Source of the DNA: Clostridia bacterium
Lineage (GTDB): Bacteria; Bacillota; Clostridia; Oscillospirales; Acutalibacteraceae
Direction: 5' to 3'
NCBI GenBank assembly: GCA_024404025.1
Contig: JAKSQP010000001.1
Location: forward strand, 62,001-126,000
DNA length: 64,000 bases
Shown here: one piece after another, positions 1 to 8,449 of the stretch
Numbering within the stretch: position 1 is the stretch's first letter
Layout of the letters: each line of letters opens with the position of its first letter
The notes under the pieces: model-generated
Database searches by the model: none
Told to the model about the DNA's origin: nothing
The model's input: only the letters and a program-made list of their open reading frames with translations
Made by a program: the position numbers and the translations under genes

Positions 1-1036
1 CCGGAGCGTGCTGAGAATTCTGCTGATAATTCTGAGCAACATTCATAATGCCCTGAGCGCTGTTTCCGCCGACTGTCTGAGCCATATTCATACCCATAAA
101 GCCGAGCATTGAGCCGCCTGCATTGTTTGCAGCATCCTTTGTTGCCTGAGTGATGCTTTCAACATAAGCGCCGCTTGAAAGCTTCTGTGAGCTGTAAGCA
201 GCCTTGCGCTGAAGGTCTGCTATCATATCTTCGTTTTCTTTGCTTAATGTTGCGGAATTGATTGCAACCGAAACGATTTCAATACCTCTGATTTCTTTCC
301 ATTTGGAGGTGAGAACATCGTTCATAACACGGCACATATCCTCGGTATGGCCGGGGAGAGCGCTGTAACGGATTCCGAGCTCGCTGATTTTTGAGAATGC
401 AGGCTGAAGAGCAGAAAGGAATTCCGATTTGAGCTGACCGTCGATTTCGTTTCTCATATATCTGTCGCTGACATTTGCGCAGACATTGGTATAGAAGAGA
501 ATGGGATCGGCAAGCTTATATGAATATGTTCCGTTGCAGCGAACGCCGAGATCCATATCAAGACCGATGTTGTTATCAACAACACGGAAAGGAACGGGGT
601 TCTGGGTGCCGAATTTATTATCAAGAAGCTCTTTTGTGTTGAAATAATAAACTCTCTGATCCTTGCCAGTGTCGCCGCCGTAGGTGAATCTTCTGCCGAG
701 AGTTGCAAAGGATGCCTTGATTGAATCGCCGAGCTTGCCGGAGAAGATGCTGGGTTCTGATGACGAATCATAGGTGAATTCGCCGGGCTCTGCGCAGACT
801 TCAACGATTTTGCCCTGCTCAACGATGATCATGCACTGGCCGTCTGCAACTGCAATGCCGGAGCCGTTTGAAATAATGTTATCGCTGCCCTTGGTGTTTG
901 ATGAACGGGAAGAAATGCGCTTCTGACCCTTGACCATAATTGTTTCTTTATCGAGAGAATCACAGTAGAAAAATTCTTTCCACTGATCGGCGAGGGTGCT
1001 GCCGAGAGCGCCTATTCCTGCTTTAATAAGTCCCAT
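1..1036 (-). CDS. SPFH-domain protein (virion-core-like YdjI family), 3' end outside window
   Basis: The gene reads leftwards from ATG at 1036 and is open at the window edge, so the C-terminus is missing; about 345 codons are visible. The product starts MGLIKAGIGALGSTLADQWKE and carries a band-7/SPFH-like middle region. The visible C-terminal part is rich in Gly, Asn, Gln and Met, as is usual between the SPFH domain and the C-terminal zinc ribbon in this family. An AAAGGAG ribosome site sits just upstream of the start. SPFH proteins of this type form membrane-associated oligomers; the exact role is unknown, though Bacillus YdjI works with a phage-shock-like membrane stress system. No psp-type partner gene is visible on this side. 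Confidence 0.8.
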   Translation of the reverse strand, partial: MGLIKAGIGALGSTLADQWKEFFYCDSLDKETIMVKGQKRISSRSSNTKGSDNIISNGSGIAVADGQCMIIVEQGKIVEVCAEPGEFTYDSSSEPSIFSGKLGDSIKASFATLGRRFTYGGDTGKDQRVYYFNTKELLDNKFGTQNPVPFRVVDNNIGLDMDLGVRCNGTYSYKLADPILFYTNVCANVSDRYMRNEIDGQLKSEFLSALQPAFSKISELGIRYSALPGHTEDMCRVMNDVLTSKWKEIRGIEIVSVAINSATLSKENEDMIADLQRKAAYSSQKLSSGAYVESITQATKDAANNAGGSMLGFMGMNMAQTVGGNSAQGIMNVAQNYQQNSQHAP

Positions 1037-1137
1037 ATTGTTTCTCCTTTCAGATTCAGCGTTTAGCTTTTTCAAAAGTATAATATCATATTTTTCTCAA
1101 TATATCAATACATTTTCAACGCTTTTTATATAGTATT

Positions 1138-1899
1138 TTATGCCTGGCCGAACATCCATTTCAGAACATACTGAATATATTCATCCCAGAATTCCCAGCA
1201 ATGAACTCCGGGGGATTCCTTATAGCAAAGGTCATAGCCGAGCGAATTCAGCTTATCTCTGAATGCCGTATTTTCTTTATAAAGAAAGTCCTCCGTTCCG
1301 CAGCCCATAAAGATTTCCGGCTTGTTCGGGTTATCCCTGCGGGTTTCGGCAAGATAATAAAGGTTATCTTCATCGGGAACGGGTCCGTTTTCGCCGAAAA
1401 TTGATGAATAAAGCTCATCGCCGAAGCGTCTGTTAAGGTCGATTGCGGATGAAAGGCCTGCGCAGGCGCAGAAATTATCGCATTCTCTCAAGCCGATTTT
1501 GAGCGCACCGTAGCCGCCCATAGAAAGACCTGCAATGAAATTATCTTCTCTCTCTGTTGAAAGGCCGAAAAATTCATTCATCCTCTTCGGAAGTTCCTTT
1601 GCGATGAACTGATAGAACTTCATTCCGTATTTCATATCGCAGTAAAAGCTCTTGTGAGCGCAGGGCATAATGACGGCGATTCCGTATTCGGCGGCGTATC
1701 TTTCAATTGAGGTTCTGCGAAGCCATATTGAGTGATCATCACTCAGACCGTGAAGCAGATAAAGATTTTTGAATTTTTCTTTTTCCGCAGCGGTTTTAAC
1801 GCCGATTTCGCCGTTAAGATTTTTCTGCGGAAGCACAACATAAACCTCGGTCTGCATTCCGAGAGCTTCGCTGAAAAATTTAATATCGCATAATGCCAT
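1138..1899 (-). CDS. Esterase of the CE1/esterase-D type (alpha/beta hydrolase)
   Basis: A 253-residue alpha/beta hydrolase. The nucleophile elbow GLSMGG puts the catalytic Ser near residue 126, the early LLHG oxyanion-hole segment is near 47-51, and the probable catalytic His is in SPGVHCWEFW near residue 233. There is no signal peptide, so it should act in the cytoplasm. The family (PF00756) removes acetyl, feruloyl or similar acyl groups from sugars and other small esters; tributyrin-type esterases of Firmicutes look like this. GGAG lies 8 bases before the ATG. It stands alone, divergent from the chrA pair. Confidence 0.8.
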   Translation of the reverse strand: MALCDIKFFSEALGMQTEVYVVLPQKNLNGEIGVKTAAEKEKFKNLYLLHGLSDDHSIWLRRTSIERYAAEYGIAVIMPCAHKSFYCDMKYGMKFYQFIAKELPKRMNEFFGLSTEREDNFIAGLSMGGYGALKIGLRECDNFCACAGLSSAIDLNRRFGDELYSSIFGENGPVPDEDNLYYLAETRRDNPNKPEIFMGCGTEDFLYKENTAFRDKLNSLGYDLCYKESPGVHCWEFWDEYIQYVLKWMFGQA

Positions 1900-2005
1900 A
1901 ATATCATCTCCGGTCGGTTTTTCTTAATTATAAAACAAGATCTGCTCAATATCAAGAGAATCACATTTTTATTGCAAAATCGTTTCAATATTCTCAATTA
2001 AATGA

Positions 2006-2011
2006 TATAAT
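2006..2011 (+). promoter_or_regulatory. Probable -10 box of the chrA pair
   Basis: TATAAT at 2006-2011 with a weak -35 (TTTCAA, 1983-1988) 17 bases upstream. It lies 31 bases before the start of the first chromate-transporter half. Confidence 0.4.
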
Positions 2012-2042
2012 GAAAAGCGTAAGTGCGAAAGGAGAACAAAAA

Positions 2043-2597
2043 ATGAAAAAAAGTCATCTGATTTTTCAACTGTTTCTCACATTTCTGAAAATAGGTGCAT
2101 TCACTTTCGGCGGAGGATATGCAATGATTCCGCTGATTCAGAAGGAAATCGCCGAAAAGAAAAAATGGATAACCTCCGATGATATTCTTGAAATCGTTGC
2201 CGTTGCGGAATCAACACCCGGCCCGATCGCCGTCAATGCGGCAACATTTGTCGGTTACCGGACGGCAGGCTTTTTCGGAGCATTCTTTTCAACTCTCGGA
2301 GTTATTCTGCCTTCGTTTGTGATAATCATCGCAGTTTCTTTTGTGCTGGAGCGGTTTTCAGAGCTGAAAGCCGTAAATTTTGCGTTTTTCGGTATAAGAG
2401 CCGGAGTTCTTGCGCTGATACTCAAGGCGCTGTGGTCAATGTATAAGCAGTGTCCGAAAAACATAAGCGCATATATCATTATGGCGGCTTCGTTTGTGCT
2501 TGCGGCATTTCTGAATGTCAATATTCTTGCGGTCATCATCGGATGCGCAGCTTTCGGACTTGTTTCATCTTTGGTTGCGGGGAGGAAAATGAAATGA
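2043..2597 (+). CDS. chrA: Chromate transporter half-protein (CHR family, N-terminal type)
   Basis: 184 residues from ATG at 2043, chosen because AAAGGAG at 2028-2034 is correctly spaced; an upstream in-frame codon at 2010 has no ribosome site. It shows the CHR signatures FGGGYAMIPL near the N-terminus and ESTPGPIAVN near residue 60, then several hydrophobic segments. This is the short CHR form of about 190 residues; two such halves make one transporter in many Firmicutes. Family members export chromate or related oxyanions, but in gut anaerobes the real substrate is unproven. Its stop overlaps the start of the second half as ATGA, so the two are coupled. Confidence 0.85.
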   Translation: MKKSHLIFQLFLTFLKIGAFTFGGGYAMIPLIQKEIAEKKKWITSDDILEIVAVAESTPGPIAVNAATFVGYRTAGFFGAFFSTLGVILPSFVIIIAVSFVLERFSELKAVNFAFFGIRAGVLALILKALWSMYKQCPKNISAYIIMAASFVLAAFLNVNILAVIIGCAAFGLVSSLVAGRKMK

Positions 2598-3172
2598 TTT
2601 ATCTTGAACTGTTTCTGACCTTTCTCAAAATCGGAGCTTTCACCTTCGGCGGCGGCTATGCGATGCTTCCGTTCATTCAGGAGCAGACGCTGGCTCACGG
2701 CTGGGTTTCGCAGGAAGAGCTTATTAATTTTATCGCCGTCAGCGAAAGCACGCCGGGTCCGTTTGCGATTAATATTTCAACCTATATCGGAATGACTGTC
2801 GGCGGATTTCCCGGGGCGCTTTGCGCAACCCTCGGCGCTGCGCTGCCGTCATTTATCGTTATTCTGATAATTGCAAAATTCATTCAGAAATTCAGAACAA
2901 ATAAAATCGTTGCCGGATGTATGTCCGGGCTTAAGCCTGCGGTTATCGGAATGATAGGTGCGGCTGTGATTTCCGTCGGCAAAACCGTTTTCTTTGAAAG
3001 CGGAGTTTCGCTTCGGGCGTTCGGCGATGTAAGATTATGGATTTCAGCCGTTCTGTTTCTCGTAATGTCGGTGCTTGCCTTCAAAAAGGTCCATCCGATC
3101 AAAATCATCTGCGTTTCCGCTGTTTGCGGAATTATAGCGGGCTATGCCCTCGAAATGCTGAATATCACCTGA
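2594..3172 (+). CDS. chrA: Chromate transporter half-protein (CHR family, C-terminal type)
   Basis: 192 residues from the ATG at 2594 that overlaps the stop of the upstream half. The same landmarks recur: FGGGYAMLPFIQ near the N-terminus and ESTPGPFAINISTYIG near residue 55, so the two genes are clearly paralogues that probably form a heterodimer. Hydrophobic segments fill the rest. The C-terminus runs 8 bases into the stop of the convergent DUF218 gene. A longer in-frame reading from 2450 lies inside the first chrA half and is not likely to be used. Confidence 0.85.
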   Translation: MIYLELFLTFLKIGAFTFGGGYAMLPFIQEQTLAHGWVSQEELINFIAVSESTPGPFAINISTYIGMTVGGFPGALCATLGAALPSFIVILIIAKFIQKFRTNKIVAGCMSGLKPAVIGMIGAAVISVGKTVFFESGVSLRAFGDVRLWISAVLFLVMSVLAFKKVHPIKIICVSAVCGIIAGYALEMLNIT

Positions 3173-3935
3173 GATATATCTGATAAACAACTGCAAAAAC
3201 CTCCCTGACCGCAAACGGAACATAGCCGATCCACGGCGTTCTGCATGGATAAGAATAGGCGGTCACGCCGCATCTTTTTGCAAATTCCGAAGCTCTGTAT
3301 TCGTGAAAATCGTTTGTGACAACTGTTATTTCCTTTATCGAAATTCCGCTTGTTTCAAGTATATCAAGCGAATTGCGGAAATTTTCAAGGGTTGAGGTTG
3401 ATTTATCTTCAATTATGAGTCTGTATTTGGATATGCCGGCTTCCGTCAGATAGTTAAACATACATTCCGCTTCCGAAATATCTTCATTATCGCCCTGACC
3501 TCCCGAAAGTATTGCTTTGCTTTCGGGATTTTTTTCAAGGTATTCGAGAGCTTTTTTAAGGCGTGAACGGAGATAAACTCCGGGCTGCGTGCCGTTGACT
3601 CTGCATCCGAGAACGATAATATATTCCGTTTGATTTTTTGACGGCATACTGTAAGTAACAACTTTTCCGAGAGCAAATCCGCCGATTCCGATGCCTGCGG
3701 CGATGCAGAGGGAAACTGCGGTTATCATCGCTTTTCCGGCTTTCTCTTTCCGGATATTTGAAACGGCGGAATTGATTTTTTCTGCTTTTAAGCCGTAAAA
3801 AAGGAAAATTACGGCGGCGAGCAAACCGACGATTATTCCGATGTTCATCTGTGCATTCGTTATCACGGGCCCGATATTCAGCACGATGCAGACCGCCGAA
3901 AGAACGAAGCATATTATTCTGATGATTTTTTTCAT
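3165..3935 (-). CDS. DUF218 (YdcF/SanA/ElyC-like) membrane protein
   Basis: 256 residues from ATG at 3935, with AAGGAG 7 bases upstream; a TTG at 3941 is a weaker alternative. Two or three hydrophobic segments fill roughly residues 1-85, followed by a DUF218 domain beginning IIVLGCRVNGTQPG near residue 105 and containing LSGGQGDNEDISEA and a late NDFHEYRA segment. Related proteins (SanA, ElyC, YdcF) affect envelope integrity and vancomycin permeability, but their chemistry is not settled. The start is overlapped by the end of the upstream XRE gene, so the two form an operon. The 3' end overlaps the convergent chrA by 8 bases. Confidence 0.8.
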   Translation of the reverse strand: MKKIIRIICFVLSAVCIVLNIGPVITNAQMNIGIIVGLLAAVIFLFYGLKAEKINSAVSNIRKEKAGKAMITAVSLCIAAGIGIGGFALGKVVTYSMPSKNQTEYIIVLGCRVNGTQPGVYLRSRLKKALEYLEKNPESKAILSGGQGDNEDISEAECMFNYLTEAGISKYRLIIEDKSTSTLENFRNSLDILETSGISIKEITVVTNDFHEYRASEFAKRCGVTAYSYPCRTPWIGYVPFAVREVFAVVYQIYLR

Positions 3936-3937
3936 AA

Positions 3938-4621
3938 TCAATCTCCTTCGGAGGATTTAAGCCTTTTCATAACATAGAAATGATTCATATATTCAACTTG
4001 TTTTCCGTCTTTTGTCGCCGTTCCGGAATAGGTGACTACCGTATAATCTATATCGGTTACAACCGAAACCTCTATGTGCATCGGCGCATCATAATTATTG
4101 TCAATATCTCTGTGGATCGCCCGGCTTTTTTCGTTGAATTCCGAGAGAATTTCTTTCGTTCCTTTGTTCAGAGGGAAGCCGAGCCTTGTCTGATATCCGA
4201 GAGTAATGTGCTCAAAATAGCGGTCTGTTTCGCTGTCATAAGGTTTTGCAATCAAATAAACGACATAAGGATTGAAATAAGTAAACCTTAAGAATAGCGC
4301 CGCCGCAACTGCGAGAAGCATAACGGCAATGATTATTTTTGAATTCCTTTTTCTTGCTTTAACAATTTTTGCGAGTTTGCCGTTGATTATTTCAAGCTGT
4401 TCGGGAATGCTCTCCGAGCCGGAATCCTCACTTTCGCCGAGAAGCTCCGAAACGCTTGCTCCGAGTTCATTTGCAAGCCTTATGAGCAAATCCGAATCGG
4501 GAACCGAATAGCCTTTTTCCCATTTTGAAATTGTCTGCCGTACAACATGGAGCCTTGATGCAAGTTCTTCCTGCGATAAGCCGTTTTTCTTTCTGAAATT
4601 TCTGATATTTTCATTCAACAT
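3938..4621 (-). CDS. XRE-family regulator with a membrane segment
   Basis: 227 residues from ATG at 4621, set by AAAGGAGG upstream. Residues 1-60 form a helix-turn-helix of the XRE type, with LSQEELASRLHVVRQTISKW at its core. After a short linker there is one hydrophobic span (IIIAVMLLAVAAALFLRF) and then about 110 residues that are probably extracytoplasmic. This is a DNA-binding domain tethered to the membrane, a common design for sensing envelope signals in Firmicutes. It is probably co-transcribed with the DUF218 gene, whose translation start overlaps its stop. The ligand and the target promoter are unknown. Confidence 0.85.
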   Translation of the reverse strand: MLNENIRNFRKKNGLSQEELASRLHVVRQTISKWEKGYSVPDSDLLIRLANELGASVSELLGESEDSGSESIPEQLEIINGKLAKIVKARKRNSKIIIAVMLLAVAAALFLRFTYFNPYVVYLIAKPYDSETDRYFEHITLGYQTRLGFPLNKGTKEILSEFNEKSRAIHRDIDNNYDAPMHIEVSVVTDIDYTVVTYSGTATKDGKQVEYMNHFYVMKRLKSSEGD

Positions 4622-4748
4622 ACAGATACCTCCTTTGTTCTGTGAGAATATTGTAGCCTTATGATTAATCAAATAAAAGCAACGCAGACTAACATCCGGG
4701 GATATATTACTATATAATTATGAATTTTTCAATATCGCAGGTTTTAAC

Positions 4749-4826
4749 AAAAAAGCGCTTTGGGAATCAATCTCAAAGGGCGGCACTCCGCAAACCGATT
4801 TGCGAAGTGCCGCCCAAGCGCTTTCT
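4749..4826 (-). terminator. Strong terminator after the LCAT-like lipase gene
   Basis: Arms at 4778-4794 and 4799-4815 pair over 17 bases with one mismatch around the loop CCGA. An outer pair of AAGCGCTTT-type arms extends the stem. Reading leftwards it ends in a T run at about 4749-4753. Confidence 0.85.
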
Positions 4827-4833
4827 GTTTTTG

Positions 4834-6297
4834 TTATTTTTGCGGAGCGAGTTTATATCCGTCTGACGAAACCATAAATTGAGGATATTCGGGATTGCTT
4901 GAAACGGTAACATTTCCGTCATAGCCCAAAAGCCAGAAAAGGAAATCCGAGCTGTCGGTGTTTGTTGAACAGCCGACATGATTGAGATTCCTTACTGCCC
5001 AAGTTGATTCAGGGAACAGAACGCCCGAAAGGTCAACCTTTCTGTCCGGCGAAAGTCTTGAAGGTTCGGCGGGAACATAATCATCACCGAGTGTTGAATT
5101 CAAAGCGGAAACAACAGCTCCGCCGAGCATTCTGTCTGCTTCGAGAGTTCCGTCTCCGTTGCATTCGCCGCCCGTATAAACGGGAACGCAGCATCTGTCA
5201 TAGCCGGCAACGAAGCATATTGAAACTCCGTTTTCCGCCGCATCCTTCAGCATTCCGTCACGCTCTGATGCCATCTTCTGATATTCCTTTGTCAGCGCAA
5301 TGAAATCTGAATATTTATCCTCTTTTCCGGCAAAAACATATTTTATTGCTTCGTCATAATATTCCGGAAGCACGAGCGCCCAGATAGCGGGCATTGTGCC
5401 GAAAGTGTTAAGCAGGAAGTTATCATAAACGGTATCCAGCCCCTTGTCGATAATCTTATTGACTGCATTGCAAAGAACATCAAATACCTTTGCTTTATAA
5501 AAACCTTTTATCAAAAGCTGAACGAATTCGTTGTCGGGAGCGAGCGATTGAGAAACAAAACGGTAAAGATTATTCGGAGTTATTTCAACAAGTCCTCGAA
5601 GCACATCTGAAGTTACATGAGTGCCGGTAACGGTTGATGAAAGGAAAATCACTCTGTTAAGATCCTGCGTGCCGTATTTATACATATAGCTGACCGATTC
5701 AATGCCGCCCATGCTGCAGCAGACAAGATTGACTTTGTCTTTGCCGCTGTCCTTCTTTGCCTGAATGACCATTTCATTAAGTCTTTCGGCGTTGATAAAC
5801 GGGTCAATTCTCCAGTCATAGTTGAAATAATAAACATTTTCCGCTCCGTATTTTTCGCAGGCGGATGCAAGAATCCCCATTTCGTTGAAGGTTCCCCATT
5901 CTTTATATTCGAGATAGTTGGCAAGTGAAAGGGGATATTCGTTAACGGAAACATCATATTTTGAACTGCCGTCCTCGCTGCAAGCAATAAGTCCCATAAT
6001 ATCGGTCAGATAAACGCAGACCTCTTCAAAAAAGGCTTCAATGCTGAATTTTGTGAATCCTTTGAATATCGAAAGGCCGAGAGCCTTCAGCAGAGGACCT
6101 GCCTCAATGCCCTTGAAGCAGCGCTGCTCTTCAGATGTGCCGAGTTTATAATACAGTCCGTTGAAATCCATTCCTCTGATGAGGATGAGCGGATAGCCGT
6201 CATATTCGGGAGCGGGAGGTTTTTCGGCGGCAAACGAGCCGAACGGAATCGAAAGCGCCAAAATTAAAGCGAGCAGGAGCGAAACAATTTTTTTCAT
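4834..6297 (-). CDS. Secreted LCAT/PDAT-like lipase or acyltransferase
   Basis: 487 residues. An N-terminal signal peptide (MKKIVSLLLALILAL, likely cleaved near SFAAEK) sends it out of the cell. The body resembles the lecithin:cholesterol acyltransferase fold (PF02450): an early PLILIRGMDFNG segment, YYFNYDWRIDP near residue 157, then the nucleophile elbow CCSMGG with Ser near residue 195, and a late NHVGC that may hold the catalytic His. Bacterial relatives are lipases or phospholipid acyl-hydrolases. The first elbow Gly is replaced by Cys, as in some LCAT members. It is the last gene of a leftward run beginning at 12153, 12 bases after the ChbG-like gene, and ends at a strong terminator. 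Confidence 0.75.
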   Translation of the reverse strand: MKKIVSLLLALILALSIPFGSFAAEKPPAPEYDGYPLILIRGMDFNGLYYKLGTSEEQRCFKGIEAGPLLKALGLSIFKGFTKFSIEAFFEEVCVYLTDIMGLIACSEDGSSKYDVSVNEYPLSLANYLEYKEWGTFNEMGILASACEKYGAENVYYFNYDWRIDPFINAERLNEMVIQAKKDSGKDKVNLVCCSMGGIESVSYMYKYGTQDLNRVIFLSSTVTGTHVTSDVLRGLVEITPNNLYRFVSQSLAPDNEFVQLLIKGFYKAKVFDVLCNAVNKIIDKGLDTVYDNFLLNTFGTMPAIWALVLPEYYDEAIKYVFAGKEDKYSDFIALTKEYQKMASERDGMLKDAAENGVSICFVAGYDRCCVPVYTGGECNGDGTLEADRMLGGAVVSALNSTLGDDYVPAEPSRLSPDRKVDLSGVLFPESTWAVRNLNHVGCSTNTDSSDFLFWLLGYDGNVTVSSNPEYPQFMVSSDGYKLAPQK

Positions 6298-6309
6298 TTT
6301 TATATCTCC

Positions 6310-7155
6310 TTATGTGATATTGCGGAAGATTTTCCACGACACGACCTCGATGTTTTTTTCGTGCGCACGCTGAAGCAGATCTCCGCTTTTTAGCAGCTCA
6401 TATTCATAAACCCGTTTTGTCCAGGGACTTATTTTTTCATCAATCGGCAAAGCGGGATGCAGAAACATTTCGGTAATGCCGTCAATGCAGCTGTCAACAG
6501 CTTCAAGATAATATGAACGAAGAGCATCATAACTGCCGATTCGGTCTATGCTCCATGGGTTTGAAACAAGGTCATCAAGCATATCGACATTTCTTTTTTT
6601 GCCCTGATGAACTATTGCATCAATGATTTTCAGCGCCGCAGACGGAAGCTTCATGCCGAGCTGCCTTTCGGCAAAGCCGGAGGTTTTCGGAAAACGAAAC
6701 GGAAGATCATGCTCTGCGCAGAAATCGAAGGCATCAAGATAGAACCTTCTGCCGTTGATCCCGTAAAGCGTTCCGCAATGGTTGTCCGCATGGTCAACGG
6801 CTGCGCCTTTGTCCGTAAGAAACCTGTACTGCGCTTCAAGCTCTCTGCGGACATCTTTTCTTTTTGCGCCGAAGGTGAGCTCCTTTCCGTTTGCGGGCAG
6901 ACCGTTTTTTCCGCCGAGGGATGGACATTCCGTCAGGCTTTTCCACGGGAAAAGGGCATCGTCCGAATTGATCGTAAGATGAACTCCGACGGAGTATTTA
7001 TTTCCGTCAAGCGAAACGCATTGCTCCGCCTCGGGAGCAACTGCCATAACCGAGGTTGAAGTTATCAGACCTTTTGAAAGCAGCTCCGAGATCGCAGCGT
7101 TCTGCTGATCGTTATATCCGAAATCATCGGCATTAATTATCAGATACTTTTTCAT
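6310..7155 (-). CDS. ChbG/HpnK (YdjC) family carbohydrate deacetylase
   Basis: About 281 residues from ATG at 7155; a TTG at 7167 is also possible. The metal-binding start YLIINADDFGYND, the GVHLTIN segment near residue 80 and DHADNHCG near 120 are typical of the family, whose members deacetylate acetylated sugars such as chitooligosaccharides or hopanoid-linked GlcNAc. No signal peptide is seen, so it acts inside the cell. Its start lies inside the end of the GPH transporter gene, suggesting coupled translation and that it works on whatever the transporter imports. The substrate is inference. Confidence 0.85.
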   Translation of the reverse strand: MKKYLIINADDFGYNDQQNAAISELLSKGLITSTSVMAVAPEAEQCVSLDGNKYSVGVHLTINSDDALFPWKSLTECPSLGGKNGLPANGKELTFGAKRKDVRRELEAQYRFLTDKGAAVDHADNHCGTLYGINGRRFYLDAFDFCAEHDLPFRFPKTSGFAERQLGMKLPSAALKIIDAIVHQGKKRNVDMLDDLVSNPWSIDRIGSYDALRSYYLEAVDSCIDGITEMFLHPALPIDEKISPWTKRVYEYELLKSGDLLQRAHEKNIEVVSWKIFRNIT

Positions 7156-8449
7156 CTTTTTCGTCAAAATGAAGGAAGAATGCTATAACGGATGCAATTA
7201 CCATTGCGGCTGCGGGGAAGATGCAGAGCAGAACTCTTGAAGCAAGAGCGGGATTCGTGCCGGGATCATCGCCGTTGACAAAGCCGAATTTTGTTGAAAC
7301 AAAGAAGAATGCAAGAGATGTGTAAAGTCCGTTGAGGCGGTTCATAACGCCGGTAAGGCTTGAGATTATTCCTTCACGCTTGATTCCGTGGCGGCGGAAA
7401 TCATCGTCAACGATTTTTGCGCCGATGCAGTCCATCGTTGCAAGGCAGGCGGCAACGCCGAAGCCGACTATGCAGGCGATTGCGACTGCACCTGCAAAGG
7501 AATTGACAAAATAAAGGGGAATGAAAGAAACAGCCATAATGATAAATCCCGAACGCCAGACCTTCATTATATCCCATTTTTTAACGATGTTTGACCAGAT
7601 AACAATTCCGATGACCGCAACAACAAGCACCGTGCCGAGCATAATTGTGGTTGTTGAGCCGGATTTGTTAAGCGTATATTTAACATAGAACGGAATTGCC
7701 TGGGAAATAAGCGAAAATGCTGCCGAATAGAACGCTCCGCAGAAGCCGTAAATCCAGAATTTCGGGTTGGTTATGAGAGCAAAAATGCTGCTGAAAAGCT
7801 TCGGTTTTTCCGTTTCTTCTTCAACGATTTCGGGTTCACGGCATCCCCAGAAGCAATAGAGCATGACCGCAAGGGCAACAACGCCGTAAATGATTGCCGT
7901 TAAGCGGTAACCGATGGCGTCGGTGATCATCGGAGTGAGAGCTATGCTGATCGCCATTGCGAAAAGCTGGCATATCTGGCGGAAGCTGTTTGTTTTTGCT
8001 CGTTCTTCATCTTTTCTGAAAAGTTCGGGAAAGAGAGCGCCGTAGTTGGCGTTGACGAGCGAATCAAGCGTACCCGTGAGAATATACATTAGAAGCATAT
8101 AGATAAAGAGCATTCCCTTGTCGCTCTGAATGAATGCGGGAGTGCAGTAAAACAGAATGAAGAAGAGAACGAGAAGGGGAGTGCCGATAAGAAGCCAGGG
8201 TCTGCGTCTGCCCCATTTTGTTCTTGTTCTGTCTGAAAGAAGACCGTAAACGGGATTGTCGATTGCATCAACAAAGGTGTAGATAAACAGAACGAGAGAA
8301 TACTTTTTCATGTCAAGTCCGAGCATATCAACATAAAAGATAGCTGCAAAGGACTTGAACATATTGATGGGGATGGAAGTGCCGAACATTGCGAAGCCGT
8401 ATCTTGCGGGTTTGACTTTTGCGATTTTGTTATCTGACATTTCACTCAT
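7133..8449 (-). CDS. GPH-type (MelB-like) sugar:cation symporter
   Basis: 438 residues with about twelve membrane segments. The N-terminus reads KPARYGFAMFGTSIPINMFKSF, and the loop DRTRTKWGRRRPWLLIGTP near residue 80 is the hallmark loop between helices 2 and 3 of glycoside-pentoside-hexuronide transporters. These import sugars or glycosides with Na+ or H+. The ATG overlaps the TGA of the upstream PHP gene; a second ATG at 8440 is also possible. It is coupled on one side to a PHP hydrolase and on the other to a sugar deacetylase. A second, larger GPH protein lies upstream. The substrate cannot be read from the sequence. Confidence 0.85.
   Translation of the reverse strand: MSEMSDNKIAKVKPARYGFAMFGTSIPINMFKSFAAIFYVDMLGLDMKKYSLVLFIYTFVDAIDNPVYGLLSDRTRTKWGRRRPWLLIGTPLLVLFFILFYCTPAFIQSDKGMLFIYMLLMYILTGTLDSLVNANYGALFPELFRKDEERAKTNSFRQICQLFAMAISIALTPMITDAIGYRLTAIIYGVVALAVMLYCFWGCREPEIVEEETEKPKLFSSIFALITNPKFWIYGFCGAFYSAAFSLISQAIPFYVKYTLNKSGSTTTIMLGTVLVVAVIGIVIWSNIVKKWDIMKVWRSGFIIMAVSFIPLYFVNSFAGAVAIACIVGFGVAACLATMDCIGAKIVDDDFRRHGIKREGIISSLTGVMNRLNGLYTSLAFFFVSTKFGFVNGDDPGTNPALASRVLLCIFPAAAMVIASVIAFFLHFDEKDEKVSDN

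Noticed and set aside
2450..2594. Longer N-terminus of the second chrA half
   Set aside because: It lies in the first chrA gene and would add a non-homologous leader; the ATG at 2594 gives the right length and coupling.
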